A DNA stretch of 9,050 nucleotides from Campylobacterales bacterium (GCA_015489185.1 WGAE01000111.1:1-9050), one strand, 5' to 3'. Shown: positions 1 through 7,168, numbered from the stretch's first letter. Program-made: numbers and translations. Notes: generated by a model from the sequence alone, not told the origin.

Positions 1-360
1 CCAATACCCAACACCTTCATGAAATGCCCAAAGCGCCCCGTCGACAGGCTGCCAGAAAAGAAAAATCATAACCAGACACAAAGAGGAAGCAGTCGCATAC
101 GTCGCCGCAATCATCGCAGGTGACAAATGTTTCATGAACCTTTTTTTGAACGACTCCCGCGCCATCAACGAGTGTTGCACGCCAAACAGCAGTAAAAGCA
201 TCAGATCGATAATAAACGGATTACCCTCAAGCGCAATAACCGGTCTGTCGACACTATACTTCATGAAGTCCCAGCCGTAGACCCAGAAAATTAAATAGGT
301 CAACGTCACCAAAGAGGCGATATACCCGAACAATGCATATAAAAAGATCACATACGGCAT
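1..360 (-). CDS. NnrU/MddA-like membrane methyltransferase, partial (N-terminal 120 residues)
   Basis: This is an open frame from the ATG at 360 to the window edge, so the C-terminal part and stop are missing. The 120 visible residues hold three hydrophobic segments (about 3-27, 50-62 and 84-104). Residues 59-67 read FGVQHSLMA, followed by a basic stretch and a FWQP motif at 102-105. This HS-x-MAR plus W-x-P layout is what I know from the NnrU / isoprenylcysteine methyltransferase-like family that includes MddA, which methylates methanethiol to dimethyl sulfide at the membrane. The C-terminal methyl-donor region that would separate MddA from other NnrU-type proteins is outside the window, so the substrate is open. 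An AAAGGA ribosome site lies about 8 nt before the ATG. The gene follows the hydroxyacid dehydrogenase by 56 bp on the same strand and is probably cotranscribed. Confidence 0.72.
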   Translation of the reverse strand, partial: MPYVIFLYALFGYIASLVTLTYLIFWVYGWDFMKYSVDRPVIALEGNPFIIDLMLLLLFGVQHSLMARESFKKRFMKHLSPAMIAATYATASSLCLVMIFLFWQPVDGALWAFHEGVGYW

Positions 361-416
361 ATAATTATTCCTTTTGATTATTTCTCTACCGATAAGCTTA
401 TTATAGGTTTTTTCGA

Positions 417-1355
417 TTAAGCTGTGCCGTACTCTTTTTCACAAGCAAATTTAAGACAGTTAGGCAGAGGTTTGCCCTCGATAAACGCCAGCATATTTTT
501 AAGTGAAATCTCACGAATCCTTTCCAGCGCCTCTTCGGTATAGTACGCCATATGTGGGGTAAAAAGAAAATGTGCTTTCTTTTGCGCTACGGAAGGATCG
601 TGTAATACATCGGTACAAATGACGTTTGGCAATGATTCATAAAGTCTCTCCTCGATAATCTCCGCTCTGGAGACATTGACAATGATCGTCTCTCTGGGTA
701 TTTGATATGCATTTTTGAGATTGATCATCTCTCTGGTGGCGGGTGTCAGCGGCAGTGCAATCATAATTACATCACATTTGGAAAGGAATCGATCAAGATC
801 GGTTGTAAAATCGATATGCAGTCGATCAACAATCGGCTTTCGTGTACGGGAAAAGGCACTCAGTTTCATCCCAAAACCTGCACCGATATATGCCATACGT
901 GTCCCAATAACGCCAAGCCCCATAATGCCCAGACGCTTTCCGTATAACTCCGTTCCAAGCAAATCCTGATAATGCAAATCACCACGACGTGTACGTTCCA
1001 ATGCAATATGTGTCTTTCGCGTAGCGTTCAACAACAGCGAAAACGCAAATTCACCGACCGGAGGACCGGCATATCCTGCAACATTTGACACCAAAATATG
1101 ACGTTTATAAAGTAGATTGCATTTCAGATGGTCGTATCCCGTCGATCGTGTCTGAATATATTTCAAATTCGGAAGCAATGAAAGAATCTCGTCATCAATT
1201 CGAGAGTGTACGAAAACTGAAATCGCATCAAACTCAGCCGGTGCTTGCAGTACCTTATTGATCGTCCCCTCGAAAAACGAAAGTGTGTGCCCCTGTAAGC
1301 GTTTCGCAAAAAAAGCTTTTTCTTCCGCCGTCACTTCGAAAAAAGCGATCCTCAT
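417..1355 (-). CDS. D-isomer-specific 2-hydroxyacid dehydrogenase (312 aa)
   Basis: Predicted cytosolic NAD(P)-dependent oxidoreductase interconverting a 2-keto acid and a D-2-hydroxy acid. The N-terminal substrate domain contains the TRSTGYDH motif (residues 69-76). The Rossmann domain has GLGVIG at 146-151, then ALPLTPATR at 200-208, NVSR at 227-230 (catalytic Arg230) and the TPHM motif with catalytic His268. Two things are odd. The end of the second Rossmann strand reads FSRTRK (168-173) instead of the usual acidic residue, which suggests NADPH preference. The usual DVxxxEP acid motif is DVLHDP (249-254), so the catalytic Glu appears replaced by Asp253 and shifted by one. At 312 residues it is slightly short for the family, with the loss around 231-250. 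The start is set by a strong AAAGGAGG at 1361-1368, 5 nt before ATG. Substrate (lactate, hydroxypyruvate, phosphoglycerate or other) cannot be assigned. Confidence 0.9.
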   Translation of the reverse strand: MRIAFFEVTAEEKAFFAKRLQGHTLSFFEGTINKVLQAPAEFDAISVFVHSRIDDEILSLLPNLKYIQTRSTGYDHLKCNLLYKRHILVSNVAGYAGPPVGEFAFSLLLNATRKTHIALERTRRGDLHYQDLLGTELYGKRLGIMGLGVIGTRMAYIGAGFGMKLSAFSRTRKPIVDRLHIDFTTDLDRFLSKCDVIMIALPLTPATREMINLKNAYQIPRETIIVNVSRAEIIEERLYESLPNVICTDVLHDPSVAQKKAHFLFTPHMAYYTEEALERIREISLKNMLAFIEGKPLPNCLKFACEKEYGTA

Positions 1356-1506
1356 GAAAACCTCCTTTATTTAATGGTAACAAAATAGAAGCTTCATAAA
1401 AATAATAAAATAAAGAAAAATTATCTCTTCAAGCATCGGTTAATTTTTTCTTTCTTTCCAAATAACAGAAATGGTATAATTCCCCAAAAATAGCACAGGA
1501 CAAGAT
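1356..1506. promoter_or_regulatory. Divergent AT-rich promoter region between the dehydrogenase and polX
   Basis: This 151 bp spacer separates two start codons facing away from each other. It is rich in A/T tracts, especially 1397-1460, and holds an 8 bp perfect palindrome GAAGCTTC at 1388-1395. Rightward there is a clear -10 element (listed separately). Leftward, several TATTAT/TATTTT-like hexamers lie between 1385 and 1420, but none stands out, so the dehydrogenase promoter is not placed. No open frame of note is seen. Confidence 0.5.
1472..1480 (+). promoter_or_regulatory. Extended -10 promoter element for polX
   Basis: TGGTATAAT is a perfect TATAAT hexamer (1475-1480) with the upstream TGn extension. 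No convincing -35 is present 17 bp upstream, only T-rich sequence, which is normal for an extended -10 and for Campylobacterota sigma-70 promoters. The expected transcript start is near 1487, about 20 nt before the polX ATG. An AGGA ribosome site lies at 1497-1500. Confidence 0.7.
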
Positions 1507-3219
1507 ATGCAAAACCGTCAGATCGCCGCCCTCTTTTACGAACTTGCCGACCTGCTCGAAATTCAGGGGGAAAATCCCTTCAAAGTGCGCGCCTACCGCA
1601 ACGCCGCACGGATGATCGAAGGACTGGGCGAATCGATCGCCGATATGGTCGAGCAGGGTGAAGATCTGACGAAACTGCCGGGTATCGGCGAAGAGCTCTC
1701 TGAAAAAATTATCGAGATCGTCCGCACCGGAAAACTCTCCAAACTCGAAGAGGTACGCAAAGAGGTGCCCGACTCACTCAGAGCGATGCTCTCCATCGAA
1801 GGGCTGGGACCCAAGCGGGTCAAACTCCTCTGGGAGAAGCTCCACATCACCGATCCCGAAGCGCTCAAAAAAGCGGCTGAAGAGCATAAGATCCGCGAAC
1901 TTCCGGGTTTTGGCCCCAAAACGGAAGAGAATATCCTCAAAGGGATGCACCTGCTCAAACAGGAGGGAATTCGCTTTCTCTTCGCCGAAGCGGAAGCCTA
2001 CGCCAATGATCTCAAAGCCTATCTGCAAAAAGCACCGGGACTGCACACCGTCGATGTAGCCGGAAGTTTTCGCAGGCGCAAGGAGACGGTCGGCGATCTG
2101 GATATCCTCTGCACCGCCGACGCACCAGAAAAGGTGATCGACTACTTCATCGCCTTTGACAAGGTAATCAAAGTGATCAGCGCCGGTACGACACGCTCTA
2201 CCGTCATCCTCCAAAACGCCCTGCAGGTCGATCTGCGCGTCGTGGAACAAAAAAGCTACGGTTCCGCACTCCAGTACTTCACCGGCTCCAAAAGCCACTC
2301 CATCGCTCTGCGCAAAATCGCCATCGACAAGGGACTCAAACTCAACGAATACGGCGTCTTCAAAGGGGACAAAACAGTCGCGGGTAAAAGTGAAGAGGAG
2401 GTCTACGCCGCCATCGGACTGCGCTACATCGAACCGGAACTGCGCGAAAACAGGGGCGAGATCGAAGCCGCACGCGACAACACCCTCCCCCGCCTCATCA
2501 CACAGAAGGATATCCGGGGCGACCTGCACATGCACACCACCTACAGCGACGGCATGGAGACCATCGAATCGATGGTGCAAAAAGCCCTCGAACTGCGCTA
2601 CGAATATATCGCCATTACAGACCACAGCGCAACCCTCGCCGTCGTCAAAGGACTGGACGCCCAAAAAATCTCCGCCTACATAGAGGAGATCGACACGCTG
2701 AACGAACACTACGGCAACATTCACATCTTCAAAGGGATGGAGGTCGACATCCTCGAAGACGGCACACCCGCCATAGACGATAAGATGCTTGCACAGCTAG
2801 ACATCGCACTGGGAGCGATCCACTCAAAATTCAAACTCTCACGCAAAGCCCAGACCAAACGCCTCCTCAAAGCGATCCAAAACCCGCACATCAAAGGGAT
2901 CGCCCACCCCACCGGCAGACTCATCGGCAAACGTGAAGCGCTCGAACTGGATATGCAGGAGATCTTTCGCGCAATCAAAGAGGAGGGAAAATTTCTGGAG
3001 ATCAACGCCCAGCCCGAACGCCTCGACCTGAACGACATACACATCAAAGAAGCCAAAGAAGCAGGCGTCATGCTAGCCGTCAACACTGACGCCCATGCAA
3101 GCGGACAACTCGAATATATGCGCTACGGCATCAACCAAGCAAGACGCGGATGGCTGGAGAAGGAGGATGTAGTGAATACGAAGGGGGTGAAAGAGTTAAA
3201 AACACTTTTTTTGCTGTAA
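1507..3219 (+). CDS. polX: DNA polymerase X family with PHP 3'-5' exonuclease domain (PolX)
   Basis: Predicted DNA repair polymerase for gap filling in base excision repair, with a C-terminal metal-dependent nuclease. Helix-hairpin-helix motifs sit at 57-68 (LPGIGEELSEKI), 97-108 and 132-143. The nucleotidyltransferase core has GSFRRR at 186-191, GDLD at 196-199 and VDL at 241-243, giving the expected catalytic aspartates 197, 199 and 242. The PHP domain begins near 336 with HMH (His341, His343), then TDH (His373), GMEVD (Glu412), His439, His467 and NTDAH (Asp528, His530), so all metal ligands appear intact. At 570 residues it matches bacterial PolX such as the B. subtilis enzyme. ATG at 1507 is preceded by AGGA 6 nt upstream. 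Base composition looks GC-richer than the flanking genes. It is probably monocistronic or loosely linked to the cytochrome gene 97 bp downstream. Confidence 0.96.
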   Translation: MQNRQIAALFYELADLLEIQGENPFKVRAYRNAARMIEGLGESIADMVEQGEDLTKLPGIGEELSEKIIEIVRTGKLSKLEEVRKEVPDSLRAMLSIEGLGPKRVKLLWEKLHITDPEALKKAAEEHKIRELPGFGPKTEENILKGMHLLKQEGIRFLFAEAEAYANDLKAYLQKAPGLHTVDVAGSFRRRKETVGDLDILCTADAPEKVIDYFIAFDKVIKVISAGTTRSTVILQNALQVDLRVVEQKSYGSALQYFTGSKSHSIALRKIAIDKGLKLNEYGVFKGDKTVAGKSEEEVYAAIGLRYIEPELRENRGEIEAARDNTLPRLITQKDIRGDLHMHTTYSDGMETIESMVQKALELRYEYIAITDHSATLAVVKGLDAQKISAYIEEIDTLNEHYGNIHIFKGMEVDILEDGTPAIDDKMLAQLDIALGAIHSKFKLSRKAQTKRLLKAIQNPHIKGIAHPTGRLIGKREALELDMQEIFRAIKEEGKFLEINAQPERLDLNDIHIKEAKEAGVMLAVNTDAHASGQLEYMRYGINQARRGWLEKEDVVNTKGVKELKTLFLL

Positions 3220-3241
3220 TCAATTAAGAGATTACCCCCCC
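3216..3241 (+). terminator. Weak hairpin at the polX stop codon
   Basis: GTAATC (3216-3221) and GATTAC (3230-3235) form a 6 bp stem with an 8 nt loop that includes the polX stop codon, directly followed by a run of seven C residues. No U-tract follows, so it is not a standard intrinsic terminator. A GGGGGT at 3183-3188 could pair with the C-run as a competing structure. Function is uncertain. Confidence 0.25.
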
Positions 3242-3281
3242 TGCGTTGATAAATCTCAATCAAAGCTGACACCAGATTGGG

Positions 3282-3287
3282 TACAAT
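3282..3287 (+). promoter_or_regulatory. Possible -10 element for the cytochrome gene
   Basis: TACAAT matches the -10 consensus at five of six positions and sits 29 bp before the ATG at 3317. No recognisable -35 was found at the right spacing (the nearest TTGATA at 3246-3251 is 30 bp away), so this is a tentative call. The 97 bp between polX and the cytochrome otherwise shows only the hairpin at the polX stop. Confidence 0.35.
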
Positions 3288-3316
3288 CACTTCTGATCAA
3301 AGTGAAGGAATATGCA

Positions 3317-4459
3317 ATGCGATTTTTGGTGCTCTTTGCATTACTCTCGGGATACATATTTTCAGACAAAACAGCTCTGGAAAACACGACCTGCAAACGA
3401 TGCCATCCGATCATCTACAAGGAGTATTACGAATCGCGCCATAGAAAAGCGTCGATCTATACAGATCCCGTACACAACGCCGTCTGGCAAAAACATCCAC
3501 ATAGACAAAAACAAAACTACACTTGTAAAAAGTGTCATACACCTTCAGACAGCAAATTGATGCACACCAAAACACTTCCTTCAGACAACTTTGTACAACA
3601 TGAGGAACCTATCTCATGTATTTACTGTCATTCTATCGAACGTATCCAAAAACACCCCAAAGCGAACCAAAATATTCTTCATGAACAAAAAGGGCAGCGC
3701 CCCACACTCTACTCCGCCGACAAATACCGAAAAGGTACAAAGATTACCTTCAAAGAGGAGCGCAGCTTTCTGGGACTTACGACCAAAGTGACAGGCTCAC
3801 CCTATCATGACATCGACTTCGGAAACGAAATATGGTACAGCGGTGAGCTCTGCCTGGGGTGTCATGACCACAAACAAAACGCCGCCCACTTCAATGTCTG
3901 CGATATGGGCTTTAAAAAAGGCAACACAAAACAGACCTGCATCTCCTGCCACATGCCGCAGGTTCAGGGAAGCGCGACGACGATCAAAGAGACCGCAACG
4001 CATGCCTATCACGGCATCGGCACACTGCATGGTATGAAAGAGACGATGAAGTGGTTGAAGATCGACCTGCAGAAAGATCAACAGGGCTTCAGTGTCACAC
4101 TCCACAACCAGTCTAACCACACTCTTTTCATACATCCGCTGCGCATGGCAAAACTCTTCGTCACAATCTACCGCAACGACAAAACACTGTCCCAGCCCTC
4201 ACAAACGCTTCAGCGTGTCATCGGCAAGGATGGCAAACCCTCTTCTCCGTGGCTTGCCGACAGCGTCGTCAAAGACAGCACCCTCAAAGCGAGTGAGCGC
4301 AAAAGCTACCGCTATGACATACCGCTGCAAAAAGGCGATATCGTTGAAGTTTCTCTTGGTTACTACCGCGTCAATCCCAAAGCCGCAAAGATGCTGGGGA
4401 TAGCAGATAGACCGGAAGCAAAGCTGGAGATTATCAAAAAACAGCGCTTTTATCAGTGA
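3317..4459 (+). CDS. Exported pentaheme cytochrome c, cytochrome c554-like
   Basis: Predicted periplasmic electron-transfer protein of 380 residues. A short signal peptide (about residues 1-16, one basic residue then a hydrophobic core ending GYIFS) precedes five CxxCH heme sites at 26-30, 70-74, 101-105, 179-183 and 208-212. Extra histidines near them (His42, His53, His60, His62, His95, His229, His232, His238) could be distal heme ligands. The first heme segment, with CKRCHP and a following SRH, resembles the cytochrome c554 type. Residues about 245-380 have no heme site and look like a separate beta-rich domain with an HPLR motif near 273-276. ATG at 3317 is preferred over the in-frame GTG at 3302 because AAGGAA at 3305-3310 sits 6 nt before it and the ATG starts a clean signal peptide. 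Redox partner and substrate are unknown; no oxidoreductase neighbour identifies its pathway. Confidence 0.88.
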   Translation: MRFLVLFALLSGYIFSDKTALENTTCKRCHPIIYKEYYESRHRKASIYTDPVHNAVWQKHPHRQKQNYTCKKCHTPSDSKLMHTKTLPSDNFVQHEEPISCIYCHSIERIQKHPKANQNILHEQKGQRPTLYSADKYRKGTKITFKEERSFLGLTTKVTGSPYHDIDFGNEIWYSGELCLGCHDHKQNAAHFNVCDMGFKKGNTKQTCISCHMPQVQGSATTIKETATHAYHGIGTLHGMKETMKWLKIDLQKDQQGFSVTLHNQSNHTLFIHPLRMAKLFVTIYRNDKTLSQPSQTLQRVIGKDGKPSSPWLADSVVKDSTLKASERKSYRYDIPLQKGDIVEVSLGYYRVNPKAAKMLGIADRPEAKLEIIKKQRFYQ

Positions 4460-4477
4460 TTTTAAAATACAATCACT
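4455..4477. terminator. Possible bidirectional terminator hairpin between convergent genes
   Basis: AGTGATT (4455-4461) and AATCACT (4471-4477) form a 7 bp perfect stem with a 9 nt loop. It lies in the 28 bp gap between the cytochrome stop and the response-regulator stop and overlaps the cytochrome stop codon. The stem is AT-rich. Downstream on the plus strand is only a short T-rich stretch (tgtttctct). The convergent position favours a terminator role, but strength is doubtful. Confidence 0.4.
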
Positions 4478-4487
4478 CGTTGTTTCT

Positions 4488-5147
4488 CTAACGCGGTCGC
4501 TTGACCATATAGCCCATTCCGCGCACATTGACAATAAAATCCTCTTTGAGCACTTTTTTGAGCCGATTGATTTCAGCACGAATCGTGGGAATATCTATGG
4601 ACGAGTTGTTATAGACATATTCACTGAACATCTCATAACTGACAATACGGCTGCGGTTAAGCGCAAGAATTTCAATAATATCAGTCTGACGACGCGAAAG
4701 ATGCTGCACCTGATTTTGAAAATAAAGAATCTTCTTTTCAGTATCAAAACTGTAATTTGCAGAGAGGCGGAAATGTGCCTGCGGGACATAGCGCGTTTGC
4801 AACAATCTATCGATACGCAGACAGAGTTCTTTAAGATGAAAAGGCTTTTTCAAATAGTCATGACAACCTAGTTCATAAGCTCTTGAAATATCCTCAATAT
4901 CCACAAGTGCACTGATATAGATAACCGGTAGTTCAATACGTAGTGTATGCAAGTTTTCCAGCAACTCCAGTCCGCTCAGCCCGGGCACACTGATGTCAAG
5001 AATGAGCAGATCATAACGATTTTGACGAATATTTCCCAATGCTTCGGTACCGTTACGAAAAAGAGAAACCATATGCCCGGTCGATTCAAGATATTTACCG
5101 ATCGCATCTCCAAGAAGTTTGTCATCTTCCAGAAGTAAAATTTTCAT
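4488..5147 (-). CDS. OmpR/PhoB-family response regulator (219 aa)
   Basis: Cytoplasmic DNA-binding regulator, the output partner of the kinase encoded just upstream. The receiver domain (1 to about 115) has the acidic pair Asp8-Asp9, phospho-acceptor Asp51 in LILDISVPG, Ser79 at the switch Ser/Thr position and Lys101 before Pro102. The C-terminal winged-helix domain (about 125-219) shows LSRRQ at 150-154, the recognition-helix segment IPTIRAEINRLKKVL at 186-200 and VRGMGYMV at 208-215, typical of OmpR-type effectors. ATG at 5147 starts directly with the conserved MKILLLEDD; the longer in-frame start at 5177 would add a 10-residue tail inside the kinase gene and is not favoured. The ATG overlaps the kinase stop as ATGA, with GGAG 7 nt upstream, so translation is likely coupled. 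Target genes are not shown; the divergent aldehyde dehydrogenase operon is the nearest candidate. Confidence 0.93.
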   Translation of the reverse strand: MKILLLEDDKLLGDAIGKYLESTGHMVSLFRNGTEALGNIRQNRYDLLILDISVPGLSGLELLENLHTLRIELPVIYISALVDIEDISRAYELGCHDYLKKPFHLKELCLRIDRLLQTRYVPQAHFRLSANYSFDTEKKILYFQNQVQHLSRRQTDIIEILALNRSRIVSYEMFSEYVYNNSSIDIPTIRAEINRLKKVLKEDFIVNVRGMGYMVKRPR

Positions 5148-7057
5148 AAAGCATCTCCATGCGGAAAAAGATAACAAAATGTCGTACGCTCTTTGGCAGA
5201 ATCAAGGGTTATTTCAATTCCCTCCTCTTCACAGATCATACGCACCAGACTCAATCCGATACCCAGTCCCTCTTTGGCTGGAATCTCACGATAGTAGGCT
5301 TCAAAAATTTTTTTGGGATCACGAATAGGAACAGAGCGACTTGCCACCTCAAATTTAATCCCTTCCTGCAGCCTCTCCAGCGTAACGATAATTTTTTCTC
5401 CTTCAAGGGTATATTTGATTGCGTTGGTAAGATTATTGTCAACAATGCGCTGAAGTTTGGTTTCATTAATCTTCAGCCATAAAGGGTTATCACCATATTG
5501 CACATCAAATATCAATCCGGACTGCTTTGCTACAATCTCAAAAAATTCGATCCGACTGCGCAAGTAATCCCTCAGTTCAATATCCTGCGGCGGATAATCA
5601 ACCTGGTCCTTTCGTACCAGATAGGACAAATCATCGTAAATGCCGTAAAGATTTTTAAGCGCTGCTTCAATATTGGAAAGATAGGGGTTTTTACCGTATT
5701 CCAGCTCGAAAAGCTCAATATTGCTCATCATCACCGATAGCGGTGTATTGGATTCATGCACCGCATGGCGTAAAAAGAGACGCTGCGACGCAAGAAGATT
5801 TTGTGAATAGCGACGCTGCGCTTCAAGTTTCTGCGCCTGTTCTTCATAATCTCTGGTCGACTGTTCTATTAGATGAGTCAAAGCTCGCACAGTCGAAACA
5901 AAGTCGCTGTACCCGCCGTTTTCGGGTATAGATGCACCGATATCTGAACGCAATATTTCACTCGCTTCCGAAAGCGCAACAGCCGTGAGTGTCTGATTCA
6001 TCAGGTAGTGCCGTCCATCCCGGTGAAAGAATTCTCCATACGTAAAAAATCCAGCCGTCGTTGCCGTCTCAGCATAAGGGTGGATCTCCATCTGAATAAA
6101 CTCGGGCATATAACGACGTCGCGCCATACAGGCATAAACAAAAAAACTCTCTACTTGCCAGGGATAACTTGCGGCAAAAGATGTCATTGACTCACGCATA
6201 ATCATCTCCGCATTACCGAATCCAAGCCGTACACGTTCCCCTTTACGAAGATTTCCGGCAAACGAAAGGGAATCGTCTGCATGTCTGGCGATGGCTGCAC
6301 GACCGATTTTACGCCCTTCACGTTCGATAATAAGCGGGAATTCGATTCCCGTTGCCGGCAGGGCATCCGCTACCTCTTCTCCCAGATATTTGGCATAGAA
6401 ATCCACCGCACTGATTCCATCAATACGATAAACACGGTTATGTTCCACTTCGTCGATCACATGTTCAATTCCAACCGGACTCCAGTTAAAAGAGAAATCG
6501 TTATACACATGCAGTGCCTCCCCGCTCAAAGCGACTCCCACCGCACCACGTGGAATAAGATGTTCACCATGCAAAACAAATGTTTGCAAAAAACGTCCGT
6601 TGTCTCCTGCCATACCTCCCGCAATTCGCACCGAGGCATCCACAGAACCGACCCCCTGTAAAAAGCGTTCGCCGTTACAGGATGTACCGTCACTAAAAAG
6701 AATCAACAACTTTGTATCAGAATCGATTAATCTCCGGGCAAGTGCAACACCGTTATCATAATCATCTTCACCTTGCACATACCCGCTTTTAAGACGTGTA
6801 CGTTCAAAAACCGATACAGCAATAATGCTTTGATGTGTGGTAATCTCTTCCTGATCAATCTCACCGTCGGTTGTCGTACCGATAATATGCGCCTGCGGTA
6901 ACACTTCACAAAGCTCGGCAGCAATTCTTTGCAATCGTTTTTCACCTCCCCCGCAAAAAATCTGTACAAGAATCATTTCTTTGTTTTTGTAAAGTGCCGG
7001 ATTAATCTGCTGCACAATCGGACGGTTGGATATGTATCTGTAAGTTTTAGTTTGCAT
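5144..7057 (-). CDS. Soluble FIST-domain sensor histidine kinase (637 aa)
   Basis: Predicted cytoplasmic sensor kinase; no membrane segment is visible. Numbered from the ATG at 7057: a FIST N-terminal sensory region (about 20-205, with GTTTDGEI at 60-67 and a GGMAGDN segment at 147-153), a FIST_C region (about 215-365, ending in MNQTLTAVALSEA), a predicted coiled coil (about 395-428), a dimerisation/phosphoacceptor helix with HESNTPLS (His434), and a HATPase_c domain with the N-box NNLTNAIKYT at 541-550 and G2 box GLGIGLSLV at 597-605. The usual DxGxG G1 box is absent; the aligned stretch is ASRSVPIRD (571-579). FIST domains are known as putative small-ligand sensors. The frame stays open upstream to an ATG at 7186, but that would overlap the divergent dehydrogenase start, and the extra residues show no domain; the start at 7057 has no clear ribosome site. 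Cotranscribed with the response regulator. Confidence 0.88.
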   Translation of the reverse strand: MQTKTYRYISNRPIVQQINPALYKNKEMILVQIFCGGGEKRLQRIAAELCEVLPQAHIIGTTTDGEIDQEEITTHQSIIAVSVFERTRLKSGYVQGEDDYDNGVALARRLIDSDTKLLILFSDGTSCNGERFLQGVGSVDASVRIAGGMAGDNGRFLQTFVLHGEHLIPRGAVGVALSGEALHVYNDFSFNWSPVGIEHVIDEVEHNRVYRIDGISAVDFYAKYLGEEVADALPATGIEFPLIIEREGRKIGRAAIARHADDSLSFAGNLRKGERVRLGFGNAEMIMRESMTSFAASYPWQVESFFVYACMARRRYMPEFIQMEIHPYAETATTAGFFTYGEFFHRDGRHYLMNQTLTAVALSEASEILRSDIGASIPENGGYSDFVSTVRALTHLIEQSTRDYEEQAQKLEAQRRYSQNLLASQRLFLRHAVHESNTPLSVMMSNIELFELEYGKNPYLSNIEAALKNLYGIYDDLSYLVRKDQVDYPPQDIELRDYLRSRIEFFEIVAKQSGLIFDVQYGDNPLWLKINETKLQRIVDNNLTNAIKYTLEGEKIIVTLERLQEGIKFEVASRSVPIRDPKKIFEAYYREIPAKEGLGIGLSLVRMICEEEGIEITLDSAKERTTFCYLFPHGDAL

Positions 7058-7063
7058 AAAACT

Positions 7064-7072
7064 ATTATGACA
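7064..7072 (-). promoter_or_regulatory. Extended -10 element for the kinase gene, possibly giving a leaderless mRNA
   Basis: Read on the minus strand, TGTCATAAT contains a CATAAT hexamer (7069-7064) with a TGn extension, and the preceding bases make TATG. Standard spacing places the transcript start at or within a base or two of the A of the ATG at 7057. That fits the lack of a Shine-Dalgarno sequence before this start codon. No good -35 is visible. Confidence 0.45.
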
Positions 7073-7087
7073 TAAAAAGTTTGATGT

Positions 7088-7152
7088 AGTGTATAAATTT
7101 TTCTGATAGGCTATCGCTATTTTCATGCTATTTTTGAAGTGTATACTTACAC
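7088..7152. promoter_or_regulatory. Candidate operator repeats in the kinase/dehydrogenase divergent spacer
   Basis: AGTGTATA occurs at 7088-7095 and again at 7138-7145, exactly 50 bp apart. The second copy runs into an inverted repeat, GTGTA (7139-7143), 4 nt, TACAC (7148-7152). The best rightward -10 candidate, TATACT at 7142-7147, lies inside it. A protein bound there would cover the dehydrogenase promoter. Regulator identity is not shown; the adjacent OmpR-type protein is one possibility. The whole spacer is 122 bp and AT-rich, so chance repeats are possible. Confidence 0.4.
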
Positions 7153-7168
7153 AATCACAATATTCTTT

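Noticed and set aside
1774..2724. A 316-codon open frame on the minus strand inside polX
   Set aside because: It lies wholly antisense to a gene with intact catalytic motifs, has no recognisable domain, and its composition (rich in Phe, Val, Asp, Gly) is what reversed GC-rich coding sequence gives. It is a shadow frame.
3302..3316. GTG start for the cytochrome gene five codons earlier
   Set aside because: It would put KEYA before the signal peptide and the AAGGAA ribosome site inside the gene; ATG 3317 fits better.
5148..5177. Longer response-regulator start at 5177
   Set aside because: The receiver domain begins exactly at the ATG at 5147, which has an ATGA coupling overlap and a GGAG upstream.
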